A DNA stretch of 20,294 nucleotides from positions 1 through 20,294 of the IMG/VR virus record IMGVR_UViG_3300020165_000199; one strand, 5' to 3'. This document shows positions 12,979 through 20,294 of the stretch, in pieces (the first letter of the stretch is position 1; the number at the start of each line of letters is the position of its first letter). The translations under genes and the position numbers were made by a program. This stretch comes from a virus. The notes under the pieces were generated by a model. The model saw only the letters and a program-made list of their open reading frames with translations. It had not been told where the DNA came from and did not search any database.

Positions 12979-13203
12979 ATGGATTCTGTATTTAAATACA
13001 TGAATGGATTTCTCGGAGGATTATTTGCGCTTTTAACAGCTCTACTTCCAGTTACTATTCTTTTCCAAGTCCTTACCGGTACAGGAGTATTCGGTCTGGA
13101 TGTAATTTCAAACCTAACATCAATTATCCAGTCTGTTGGCGAAAGCGGCTTTGCTGGACTAGTTGCTATTTTGTTTGTTTGCTCATTTTTTATTAAGAAG
13201 TAA
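12979..13203 (+). CDS. Two-helix small membrane protein, 74 aa (holin-like candidate)
   Basis: Two hydrophobic helices, about residues 9-35 (GFLGGLFALLTALLPVTILF) and 55-72 (GFAGLVAILFVCSFFI), are joined by a polar loop (TGVFGLDVISNLTSIIQSVG). The C-terminus is Lys-Lys. Size and layout fit small two-helix holins, which make holes in the inner membrane at lysis. They fit other phage membrane proteins as well. It has a strong AGGAG ribosome site. The intrinsic terminator at 13246 ends this unit, so it is the last gene before the baseplate block. Confidence 0.75.
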   Translation: MDSVFKYMNGFLGGLFALLTALLPVTILFQVLTGTGVFGLDVISNLTSIIQSVGESGFAGLVAILFVCSFFIKK

Positions 13204-13245
13204 GTACATAAATAAATTCCTTTAGAGGAATAAGTTATAACAAAG

Positions 13246-13276
13246 TGCCTCGGTCAGTAATGATCGGGGCATTTTC
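13246..13276 (+). terminator. Strong intrinsic terminator with GUAA tetraloop
   Basis: An 11-bp stem pairs TGCCTCGGTCA (13246-13256) with TGATCGGGGCA (13261-13271), with two G·U pairs. The loop is GTAA, a stable GNRA tetraloop, and TTTT follows at 13272-13275. It is 43 bases after the stop of the two-helix membrane protein. A weaker ATTCC/GGAAT hairpin sits at 13216-13231. This is the clearest terminator in the window and separates regulatory genes from baseplate genes. Confidence 0.88.
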
Positions 13277-13287
13277 CTGTGTAAGGA

Positions 13288-13303
13288 TATTTATTCATAG
13301 GAG
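13288..13303 (+). promoter_or_regulatory. Late-type box TATTTATT with AGGAG before the baseplate block
   Basis: TATTTATT at 13288-13295 lies between the terminator and the ATG at 13310, where a new promoter is expected. AGGAG at 13299-13303 is the ribosome site. The box resembles those at 7658 and 14730. Since a terminator lies just upstream, a promoter is likely in this short interval, which raises the weight of this copy. Confidence 0.5.
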
Positions 13304-13309
13304 AATCTT

Positions 13310-13660
13310 ATGAACGGCGAACAAGAAGTATTTAAAGGTAAAAATTTCTCGGGCTTACTATCCGACATTTATACCAATGCAAAAAAGAAAGAAGTCCAAA
13401 TAAACAGCTTAATAAAGGACTTACAACCTATGATTAAAAATATAGGGGATGCCACAGTAATTGTGCCTCTAATAGCTGAGTATATGGATATTAGTGTAAA
13501 GAATGACGACCATCTTATAAAAATGGCAGCAATAGTTCAAAGAGCTATGTCAAGGTCTGCTAGCGATTCTGCAAATGGAGTATTATTATCTGAAGAGGAA
13601 AAGCGCCAGCTTTTAGATACTGTTAACCAAATGGAAGACGAGACTACTACAAATGGCTAG
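13310..13660 (+). CDS. Conserved-type protein upstream of gp5, 116 aa
   Basis: The protein reads FKGKNFSGLLSDIYTNAKKK, then VQINSLIKDLQPMIKNIGDA, then TVIVPLIAEYMDISVKNDDH, with helix KMAAIVQRAMS. I recall a closely similar small protein in many marine T4-like phages at the same place just before the gp5-like gene, but its function is not known to me. An assembly or regulatory role with the baseplate hub is an inference from place. It has a good AGGAG site and overlaps the next gene by 8 bases. Confidence 0.78.
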   Translation: MNGEQEVFKGKNFSGLLSDIYTNAKKKEVQINSLIKDLQPMIKNIGDATVIVPLIAEYMDISVKNDDHLIKMAAIVQRAMSRSASDSANGVLLSEEEKRQLLDTVNQMEDETTTNG

Positions 13661-14702
13661 GCCTTTTTCAGCTACATCTAAAAAAGCATCTAGTGCTGGC
13701 CCAGAAGGCTTTAAAAGAACCTCGTTCCCAGTAGAAGTCATGGATGTTATCTTAAGTGAAAGTCATCCTTCATATAAAAATACTGCCGAGGTTTCGATAG
13801 GAGCTATTAAAGGACGAAGATACGATACCGAAAAAGGAACTCCTTTAGAAAATTTGTCATGGTATAATCCAATTGATCCTACCGATCTAAAAATACCCTT
13901 GATAGGCGAGGCAGTACTAATAGTAGAAGCCCCTAATCCTGGAATAATTTCTAGTAAACATGCTAGGGCTTTATACTACACTTCAACTGTCGGAATCTTT
14001 AATGCTATTAGTAACAATGCTGCTCCTGGAAGAGCTACTACTTTAGAACCAAACCCATTTACTACATTTACAGGAAACATGGGTGCTGAAGAAGAATCTA
14101 ATGTCGGAGACTATGCACCACCTATTTTTATACCTGCCTTAGTTGCATTTGAAGGTGACAGAATAATTCAGGGCCGATGGGGAAATTCTATAAGATTTGG
14201 CAATACCTCTAATGGCTCTGAAGATCCAACATTCTGGAATAGTACCGGAACTGATGGTGATCCAATAACTATTATTTCAAATGGAATAGAAGAGACTTCT
14301 GGAATGACTAGATCTGAAAACCTAAATGATGGGTCTTCAAATATAATTTTATCGTCTGCCCAAGAATTAGACTTCGAGACTTCTAATAAGTTGCCTATAG
14401 GATATCAAAAGCCTAATCAATATAGAGCAAGCCAAATAGTTCTATCTTCTAATAAAATCATAATAAATTCTACGGAAGACAATGTAGTGATATCTGGAAA
14501 CAAGGGAGTATCTATTTCAACGCCAGAATGGAAAGCTGATATAACCAAACTCTGTGATATCCTCGAAGATCTAATATCCGAAGTTTCTACAATGTCTCAG
14601 CAGGTGTTTGCTCCAGGACCATCCACTCCCATACCCCTACACCCCACTGTCATTCCTAAGCTAGTAACAATAACAACTAAACTAAATGCTCTTAAGCAAT
14701 AG
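13653..14702 (+). CDS. gp5-like baseplate hub subunit, 349 aa
   Basis: This would be the central hub and spike of the baseplate, at the tip of the tail. The N-terminal half has an OB-fold region (FPVEVMDVILSESHPSYKNT, then NPIDPTDLKIPLIGEAVLI). The middle has FEGDRIIQGRWGNSIRFGNT, a motif I recognise from gp5/VgrG-like hubs of marine T4-like phages. The end has beta-repeat strands (ASQIVLSSNKIIINSTEDNV). T4 gp5 is about 575 aa with an internal lysozyme domain. This protein is far shorter, with no visible lysozyme, so cell-wall cutting must come from elsewhere. It starts inside the preceding gene. Confidence 0.83.
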   Translation: MARPFSATSKKASSAGPEGFKRTSFPVEVMDVILSESHPSYKNTAEVSIGAIKGRRYDTEKGTPLENLSWYNPIDPTDLKIPLIGEAVLIVEAPNPGIISSKHARALYYTSTVGIFNAISNNAAPGRATTLEPNPFTTFTGNMGAEEESNVGDYAPPIFIPALVAFEGDRIIQGRWGNSIRFGNTSNGSEDPTFWNSTGTDGDPITIISNGIEETSGMTRSENLNDGSSNIILSSAQELDFETSNKLPIGYQKPNQYRASQIVLSSNKIIINSTEDNVVISGNKGVSISTPEWKADITKLCDILEDLISEVSTMSQQVFAPGPSTPIPLHPTVIPKLVTITTKLNALKQ

Positions 14703-14729
14703 ACCATATCTAATTACCTAATAACTTTA

Positions 14730-14747
14730 TATTTATAGCTATAGGAA
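14730..14747 (+). promoter_or_regulatory. Late-type box TTATATTTATAG with AGGAA
   Basis: TATTTATA at 14730-14737 in TTATATTTATAG closely matches the string at 7655-7666 before the tmRNA. AGGAA at 14743-14747 is the ribosome site for the ATG at 14757. This 54-base gap interrupts the baseplate genes and looks like an internal promoter. Confidence 0.45.
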
Positions 14748-14756
14748 CCTATTTAC

Positions 14757-15092
14757 ATGAAAAAGAAAGAACTAGTTGAAATCATCAGACTTGTAGTTAA
14801 GTCTGAGGTTAAAAAAGCTGTTAAGTCGGCTCTTACAGAAGTAAAAAAACAACCCGAAGCACCAATATCTTTAAATGAAGCACTAAGCCAAACGAAAGAT
14901 AATGGAGATTGGAAGTCAATGGGAACTTTTGATAGCAAAGACGCTAGAGCTACATTTGCAGCAATGCAAGGTGGTGGGGTTAATCCTGGAATGAACACCT
15001 TGTTAGCTAATCCAACAGTACAAAAAGACGAATCCTTAGAGAAGGCATTTACCAGGGATTATTCCCAATTGGTAAAAGCTATGACGAAATAA
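14757..15092 (+). CDS. Hypothetical protein between gp5 and gp25, 111 aa
   Basis: The N-terminal half is a strongly charged helix (KKKELVEIIRLVVKSEVKKA, then VKSALTEVKKQPEAP). The C-terminal half is polar and Gly-rich (MQGGGVNPGMNTLLANPTVQ), ending in YSQLVKAMTK. It may be an extended linker or a chaperone-like helper in baseplate assembly, but I cannot name it. It has its own promoter-like gap and the gp25 gene follows 4 bases later. Confidence 0.75.
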   Translation: MKKKELVEIIRLVVKSEVKKAVKSALTEVKKQPEAPISLNEALSQTKDNGDWKSMGTFDSKDARATFAAMQGGGVNPGMNTLLANPTVQKDESLEKAFTRDYSQLVKAMTK

Positions 15093-15096
15093 ATAA

Positions 15097-15588
15097 TTGA
15101 ATAGACCTGAGCATAGATATAATCCTTTAGATTTTGAGCCTGACGTTGCTATTGGCATTGGGTTACCAATGACTCCAGCTGACGGAGGAAAGTATCCCTC
15201 ACCCCAATCAGGATCCCTAGAAACTGCAGACCAAGAAATAGGGGCTTCTAAGTTTAAAGGTGGTGTGTTCAATTCTACCTACACAACGAATGAACAAGTG
15301 CAGGCCAATATAAGAAATCTAGTTCTAACTAATCCCGGTGAAAGATTTTACCATCCAAATTTTGGTATAGGAGTTCAAGGCTTGTTATTCGAAAACATAA
15401 CCCCATCGGTTATTAAAGAAATACATGAAACTATTTTTACCCAAGTTTCTGTATGGTTACCCTATGTAACTATTAAAGCTGTAGATATTAATACCGAGCG
15501 TATAGATAATAATGAGATTAGAATTAAACTTGACTATATTATATTTGATAATGAAGTAGATTTACAAACAGTAGTTGTATTTGCATAG
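15097..15588 (+). CDS. gp25-like baseplate wedge subunit, 163 aa (TTG start)
   Basis: gp25 joins the inner wedge of the baseplate and helps start sheath assembly. The GPW/gp25 core is clear: TTNEQVQANIRNLVLTNPGE, RFYHPNFGIGVQGLLFENI, an internal helix, then NTERIDNNEIRIKLDYII. The family-typical NPGER...P.FG signature is present. The N-terminus extends about 40 residues past the T4 length of 132. No ATG opens the frame, so TTG 15097 is proposed (NRPEHRYNPLDFEPDV looks native); the first in-frame ATG lies near 15168. It is followed by gp6 after 10 bases. Confidence 0.88.
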   Translation: MNRPEHRYNPLDFEPDVAIGIGLPMTPADGGKYPSPQSGSLETADQEIGASKFKGGVFNSTYTTNEQVQANIRNLVLTNPGERFYHPNFGIGVQGLLFENITPSVIKEIHETIFTQVSVWLPYVTIKAVDINTERIDNNEIRIKLDYIIFDNEVDLQTVVVFA

Positions 15589-15598
15589 AGTAACTTAG

Positions 15599-17449
15599 AT
15601 GAATAAAAAAGAAGTTAAATATTTAGGAAGAGACTTTGGGGACTTCAGGGAAGGTCTTATAGATTTTGCAAAAAACTACTTCCCAGACACATACAACGAT
15701 TTTAACGAAACATCCCCTGGTATGATGTTTATGGAAATGGGTGCCTATGTAGGTGATGTCTTATCATATTACACAGACTACCAATTAAAAGAAAGTTTAT
15801 TATCTGCAGCACAAGAACGTTCTAATATTTTAGACATCGCAAATTCTCTTGGGTACAAAGCCAAAGCAACAGGCCCTGCACACGTTGAATTAAGTGTTTA
15901 TCTATGGGTGCCTGCAACAGGCTCTACAGGAGCAAAAGTTCCTAATATGAATTATGCCTTAACAATTCCTCAGGGAATGGAAGTGTCAGGGGATGAAACC
16001 GGGATTACCTTTACTACTCTAGAAGATGCTAACTTTGCAAATACAGGATCTGCAAAAACCGATGTAACTGTATTTAGTTTATCTGGCACAGATCCCGATG
16101 CATTTTTAATTAAAACTAAAGTCAAGGCTATTTCAGGACAATCTGAAACCGAAACGTATACGCCAACCCAAGCTACAAAGTTTGATAAGTTTAAGCTAGA
16201 TGCTAATGATGTAATAGCTATTGAATCGGTAATTGACTCTGACAGCAACGTTTGGTATGAAGTTCCATACTTAGCTCAAGATACAATATTTGAGCAAGTG
16301 TCGAATAAAGCTTCTGTAGACCCAACAACAGCTGCCGACTCAGACGATTCTCCATATCTACTAAAATTAAGACGAACAGCAAGACGATTTACAACTAGGA
16401 TCAACAAAGATAATTATACAGAATTAAACTTTGGGGCAGGGGTTTCAACATCCCCTGACGACTTAATTGTTCCTAATCCATCTACTATAGGAAATGTATT
16501 AGAGATTGGAAATGCTGCCCAGATAGATGTGTCTTTTGACCCAGCCAATATGATGCACACTAGAGCATATGGCCAAGCACCTGCTCAGGCTTTAACTATA
16601 AAATATCTTAGGGGTGGAGGTATAGCTTCTAACGTAACTTCAGGAGCTCTTAATAAGATTATAAATAAAACTATAAATCTTGATGAGGATGGATTAGACT
16701 CTTCAGTTGTAACCACAGTAAAAGATTCAATAGCAATAACAAATGAAAGTCCTGCAACAGGAGGCCGCTCAGCAGAAACAAACGAAGAAATTCGCCAAAA
16801 TGCTCTTGGAGCTTATGCATCCCAAAATCGTGCAGTTACAAAAGAAGATTATATTTCAAGGGTTTATGCTATGCCTCCAAAGTTTGGTTCTATAGCAAAA
16901 GCATATATAGCATCTGACGACAAAATAAGCAATTCTTCAGAGCCAAACCCCTTGGCCTTAAACCTATATGTATTAAGCTATGATAACTCAAATAATTTAG
17001 CTACTACTAATACTACGACTAAAAAAAATCTACAAACATACTTAAGTCAATATAGAATATTAACTGATGGTATTAATATTAAGGATGGGTTTCCAATTAA
17101 CATCGGTATTGATTTTGAAATTGTAATTCTTCCAAGCTTTAATGGAAAGGAAGTTTTAGCCCAAACGATTGATATGATAAAAAAATACTTTGATATCGAT
17201 AAGTGGCAATTCAACCAACCTATAATGATTGGAGATCTGGTAGCTAAAATGAGTGTGGTTAAAGGAGTTCAGGCAGTGTCTAAAATTGAAATTAAAAATA
17301 ATGCTAGTGCAGACTCAGGATATTCTGGCAATTCTTACAACATAGGTTCAGCCACCATAAACAATGTAGTATACCCTTCTCAAGACCCTTGTATTTTCGA
17401 AATAAAATATCCAGACAAAGATATACGTGGTAAAATTGTAGGATTCTAA
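15599..17449 (+). CDS. gp6-like baseplate wedge protein (Baseplate_J-like), 616 aa
   Basis: gp6 forms the ring that links the wedges around the hub. The start is typical: KYLGRDFGDFREGLIDFAKN, then YFPDTYNDFNETSPGMMFME, MGAYVGDVLSYYTDYQLKES, and NILDIANSLGYKAKA. The middle holds GGRSAETNEEIRQNALGAYA and QNRAVTKEDYISRVYAMP, hallmarks of Baseplate_J-type proteins. The end matches the conserved C-terminal (PINIGIDFEIVILPSFNGKE, then KMSVVKGVQAV). T4 gp6 is 660 aa, so length is normal. Upstream is gp25 and downstream is a new structural gene after 3 bases. Confidence 0.92.
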   Translation: MNKKEVKYLGRDFGDFREGLIDFAKNYFPDTYNDFNETSPGMMFMEMGAYVGDVLSYYTDYQLKESLLSAAQERSNILDIANSLGYKAKATGPAHVELSVYLWVPATGSTGAKVPNMNYALTIPQGMEVSGDETGITFTTLEDANFANTGSAKTDVTVFSLSGTDPDAFLIKTKVKAISGQSETETYTPTQATKFDKFKLDANDVIAIESVIDSDSNVWYEVPYLAQDTIFEQVSNKASVDPTTAADSDDSPYLLKLRRTARRFTTRINKDNYTELNFGAGVSTSPDDLIVPNPSTIGNVLEIGNAAQIDVSFDPANMMHTRAYGQAPAQALTIKYLRGGGIASNVTSGALNKIINKTINLDEDGLDSSVVTTVKDSIAITNESPATGGRSAETNEEIRQNALGAYASQNRAVTKEDYISRVYAMPPKFGSIAKAYIASDDKISNSSEPNPLALNLYVLSYDNSNNLATTNTTTKKNLQTYLSQYRILTDGINIKDGFPINIGIDFEIVILPSFNGKEVLAQTIDMIKKYFDIDKWQFNQPIMIGDLVAKMSVVKGVQAVSKIEIKNNASADSGYSGNSYNIGSATINNVVYPSQDPCIFEIKYPDKDIRGKIVGF

Positions 17450-17452
17450 AAT

Positions 17453-18487
17453 ATGATATATTCAATATTCCCCAAGCACTCAGCAACAGTCTACTCACGC
17501 TATCCTACGATGAATACTTCAAGGGATGAAATTTTGGAACTTAATAAAACTGTTAATAGCTCTGAAGTTTCTGGTACATTTAACACTAAAATATTAATGG
17601 ACTTTGGTCTAAATGCAAATAGCGCATCTTTAGTTACCGAAGACATAACTGTAGGAGCCTATAAGCTTAATTTATATGTGGCTAATGAAAACACACCAAT
17701 CAATTCATTTTCATATGTAATTGGAGACAATGCAGCCCCATGGTCTCCGGGTCTTGGTAGATCAACCCACAATCCTAAAACAGAAGAGGGTGTTTGCTGG
17801 AGTTATCCTTCGTCATCTACATCTCTATGGGATGGCAAGGTTTATCCACATTCCCTAGGAGCCCTTACTTCAATTTCTGAATCTGATAGAATTAAAGATT
17901 TAAAAATAGATGTTACTACATTAGTAAAAGCTGTAGAAGTAAGTGTTGCAACGGACAAAGGACTATTACTAGCCCGAGCTTCGACAAATGAAACTAATAG
18001 TATTGACTATGGGTTTGTTAATTTTTATTCTGCAGAAACTTCTACAATATATAAGCCACGTCTTGAAATTCATTATGACGATTCGGCATTTGCAACCGGA
18101 TCATTATCTGCATTAGATCTAACAAAAGATCACTACATATATCAAGATACAAATCTTGGCACATATAAAATTAACACAACTCCAAAGTTTAGATTTATAG
18201 GCCGAGAAAAATACCCTGCTGCAACATACACATCATCATCTCCGGCTACTGTAGAATACCTACCAACTTCTAGTTACTATTCCCTAGTCGATGTTCGTAC
18301 AGGGGAAACGGTAGTTCCTTTTGACACAACATACACAAAAATTAGTTGCGATGCTACAGGGAACTTTGCGAATCTAAAATTAAGTGGGCTATATCCAGAC
18401 AGGCTGTATCAGTTTCACATTAGAGTGGATCACAACGGAACATCAGACTACCACGTCTTAGATGATATGTTTAGAGTGTACGAATAA
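17453..18487 (+). CDS. Structural protein, DNRLRE-like, 344 aa
   Basis: The opening (IFPKHSATVYSRYPTMNTSR, then EILELNKTVNSSEVSGTFNT) and the strand-rich body (AYKLNLYVANENTPINSFSY) resemble the beta-sandwich of DNRLRE-type phage structural proteins, often placed between gp6 and later wedge genes. The C-terminal part (YQFHIRVDHNGTSDYHVLDD) looks like a fibronectin- or Ig-like domain. It probably lies on the outer baseplate. Start is the ATG 3 bases after the gp6 stop. It overlaps the next gene by one base (TAATG). A carbohydrate-binding role is possible but unproven. Confidence 0.7.
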   Translation: MIYSIFPKHSATVYSRYPTMNTSRDEILELNKTVNSSEVSGTFNTKILMDFGLNANSASLVTEDITVGAYKLNLYVANENTPINSFSYVIGDNAAPWSPGLGRSTHNPKTEEGVCWSYPSSSTSLWDGKVYPHSLGALTSISESDRIKDLKIDVTTLVKAVEVSVATDKGLLLARASTNETNSIDYGFVNFYSAETSTIYKPRLEIHYDDSAFATGSLSALDLTKDHYIYQDTNLGTYKINTTPKFRFIGREKYPAATYTSSSPATVEYLPTSSYYSLVDVRTGETVVPFDTTYTKISCDATGNFANLKLSGLYPDRLYQFHIRVDHNGTSDYHVLDDMFRVYE

Positions 18488-19206
18488 TGCCTATTGTAAA
18501 CGGGGAATATTACTTTTACGGTGAAACTAGGGTAGAACCTGGAACTCTTGCAACAAGAGGCACTGGGGATGCTGGGTGGTACAATACAGACCTGTTTTAT
18601 GATATGGATTCGTCAAGAACTTCAGATGACAATACTACCCGAATGAGGTATGAGGCTGATGAAAATAAAAGCTATATTCACCTAAACTATGAGCAATATG
18701 GAGGAAACAACCTAGAATCATACTTTAGTGATCTGGCCGATGTTCCCATGGACCTTGGCCCAGATGTTATACTTCTTAGAGACGCTTCAGGCAACACGGC
18801 AGCACTTAAAATAGTAGCCGTTACCCCTGGAAACTATTCGGTAAAAATTGAAGTCGTAGCTGACGGAGGTCCTAATGACGGGAACCCTCCAACTTTTTCA
18901 CTTATTGACCCCGATGATACTGGCGAAGGTGAAGGTCGGATCTGGTTACCATTAGCACAACAGGTTCCACCCATCGTCGATGGCAATATAGAATCTGACG
19001 AAGGTAGAGCTGGGGATGGAAATGATGATTCAGCAGGAGTAACCCTAGAATACACAACAGGAATAAAGGTGCTTGAAGATGTAGTACCTGAATCCCCATT
19101 GGTATATGACGGAAATGATTTAATCATTACCCTAGACCTAAGAAATATTATTTATAAACCTTCTGCACTGGACGAAATAATAGATCCGGCATTTAAGAGC
19201 TACTAA
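18487..19206 (+). CDS. Hypothetical structural protein, 239 aa
   Basis: The protein is acidic and rich in Gly, Asp and Asn (DNTTRMRYEADENKSYIHLN, then DGNIESDEGRAGDGNDDSAG). A strand-rich region reads PGNYSVKIEVVADGGPN. The C-terminus has VYDGNDLIITLDLRNIIYKP. The gene is linked by one-base overlaps on both sides, so it is co-translated with the baseplate genes. An outer baseplate or fibre-linker part is likely from place. The acidic loops could bind calcium, but no strict EF-hand loop is seen. No family is named. Confidence 0.65.
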   Translation: MPIVNGEYYFYGETRVEPGTLATRGTGDAGWYNTDLFYDMDSSRTSDDNTTRMRYEADENKSYIHLNYEQYGGNNLESYFSDLADVPMDLGPDVILLRDASGNTAALKIVAVTPGNYSVKIEVVADGGPNDGNPPTFSLIDPDDTGEGEGRIWLPLAQQVPPIVDGNIESDEGRAGDGNDDSAGVTLEYTTGIKVLEDVVPESPLVYDGNDLIITLDLRNIIYKPSALDEIIDPAFKSY

Positions 19207-20294
19207 TGAACCTTATAAATAAATACGACGTACCAGGAATAGAAGACGTGCTAAGCCGCTATGAAAGGTTTAGTGTAAACACAAACAACGGTGCAGGAAT
19301 ATTTTTTAGATGGCAACTTATGGTTGGGGAATCTCTAGTAGATCATTCAAAGTTATCTAATTACTTGGTTAATCCTAATGGCAACTTTAATGTCGACGGT
19401 GATGGTAAAGTAACTATAGACTTTAATCTAAAAGACGTATTACATCCTAAAAATGAAAACCCTGGGGCATATTCTTTAAAGTTGTATACCCATGCAACGC
19501 CTAAAGACTTATTTTCAACAAGAGTCCTAGAGTTCTATATAAAAACAATTTCTCCCAAAAAAGATGAAATTGTTTTGGGTGTCCACGACAATGTTTCAAT
19601 AGGAGGAGTTACTTCAGAAGCTGCATCTGCTAAATCTATATATCAAACAGAACTTAATAATTTTAGAGATAAAATTTTACCTCTAAATAATTTGGTGTTG
19701 TCATTAGCTGATGGTTCTATTTTTCACATTCGGGATAATAAAAACGTATCTGAAGGAGTATATAGAAATTCCGAAATAGCAGTAAAATTGGCAAATGGGG
19801 TTCCTAAAAATATAAGACCGGGACAAAGAGCTAAAATAGAAATCCAAATAACTGAGCCAAGAAAATTTGACTTTACAATTCCTCAACCTGTCTATGTCGA
19901 GGATCTTAATGTAATGGCTCTTCCTGATTTCACAATCAACGCTGAGACAGCACAAGGACCTTTGTCTTCCAAGTATGAAACCTGGGAATCCCTTCTTGGC
20001 TCTAATGAAGGAGTTAAAAATGAATTATTAAATTCTATGTTTAGTTCTTCTGCAGCGAAATCGGCAGTGTTAGGAATAGACTATAGAAAATATGCTAACT
20101 TTGTTCATTTTAGTTCTGCTAAAGAGCGACTCGATAATTTTAAATATAAAATTCAGTTAATAGAATATTATGATTCCCAATCAGCAGTTTTAAGTTCTTC
20201 AGCTTCTCCAGCTGCAGAAATTAATCGAATCCAATTTGTAACAAAAAAGAATAATATTGTATCTAAATTTGATGGCTATGAGAACTACTTATAC
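19206..20294 (+). CDS. Large structural/baseplate protein, partial (at least 363 aa)
   Basis: The frame is open from ATG 19206 to the window edge and is cut there. The start reads MNLINKYDVPGIEDVLSRYE. A region near residues 60-75 (FNVDGDGKVTIDFNLKDVL) is Asp-rich. Near the end is DYRKYANFVHFSSAKERLDN then FKYKIQLIEYYDSQSAVLSS, a motif I associate with large T4-like marine phage structural proteins downstream of gp6. It may be a long peripheral baseplate protein. Its full size and fibre-like C-terminus cannot be seen. TAATG overlap joins it to the gene before. Confidence 0.75.
   Translation, partial: MNLINKYDVPGIEDVLSRYERFSVNTNNGAGIFFRWQLMVGESLVDHSKLSNYLVNPNGNFNVDGDGKVTIDFNLKDVLHPKNENPGAYSLKLYTHATPKDLFSTRVLEFYIKTISPKKDEIVLGVHDNVSIGGVTSEAASAKSIYQTELNNFRDKILPLNNLVLSLADGSIFHIRDNKNVSEGVYRNSEIAVKLANGVPKNIRPGQRAKIEIQITEPRKFDFTIPQPVYVEDLNVMALPDFTINAETAQGPLSSKYETWESLLGSNEGVKNELLNSMFSSSAAKSAVLGIDYRKYANFVHFSSAKERLDNFKYKIQLIEYYDSQSAVLSSSASPAAEINRIQFVTKKNNIVSKFDGYENYLY

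Noticed and set aside
19213-19220. TATAAATA near the start of the last gene, and other copies inside coding regions (for example in gp6)
   Set aside because: They lie within codons of well-supported genes in AT-rich DNA, so chance matches are expected.

Overview
This window is a stretch of a tailed-phage genome of the T4-like contractile-tail type, read entirely on the + strand. The evidence is a run of baseplate genes (gp5-like hub, gp25 wedge, gp6 wedge), a gp55-like late sigma factor, an ATP-dependent DNA ligase, dense gene packing with ATGA/TAATG overlaps, and many small genes of unknown function. The style (low G+C in most of the window, a conserved small membrane gene next to gp55, HD hydrolase, ClpP-like protease) recalls marine T4-like phages. 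The host cannot be read directly. The best clue is a circularly permuted (two-piece) tmRNA, a form known in Alphaproteobacteria, some cyanobacteria and some Betaproteobacteria. No photosynthesis genes are present in this window.

Layout. 1-6377 is an early-type region of small genes in four short operons. Each operon is preceded by one copy of an unusual, precisely spaced promoter: two TAACG boxes 10 bp apart, TCGTAG 12 bp after the start of the second box, and GTATATT 35 bp after it. Operon 1 (418-1372) includes a tandem pair of related genes. Operon 2 (1456-4123) ends in the DNA ligase and is richer in G+C than the rest. Operon 3 (4235-4586) holds two tiny genes. Operon 4 (4672-6377) holds a lytic-transglycosylase-like protein with a signal segment and a 5'(3')-deoxyribonucleotidase. 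These genes lack Shine-Dalgarno sites.

6389-7651 holds four small unknown genes around an AT-rich gap with an inverted repeat. 7652-7993 is a protein-free gap that encodes the permuted tmRNA: the acceptor piece (T arm and 3' acceptor strand) comes first, then a roughly 70-nt intervening segment of two near-identical hairpin repeats, then the coding piece with a tag ending AMAA and tandem UAA stops. 7994-13203 carries unknown soluble and membrane proteins, a zinc-ribbon protein, a ClpP-like protease, an HD-domain hydrolase, a small membrane protein, the late sigma factor and a two-helix membrane protein. It closes with a strong intrinsic terminator. 13310 to the window end is the baseplate/structural module, and its last gene runs off the edge.

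How it may work together. Early small genes, probably host-takeover factors, come from the TAACG promoters. The gp55-like factor would direct late transcription of the structural genes; TATTTATA or TATAAATA boxes sit upstream of several late genes and of the tmRNA. The tmRNA could tag stalled proteins, and the ClpP-like protease 2.6 kb downstream could in principle join in destroying them. That link is inference only.
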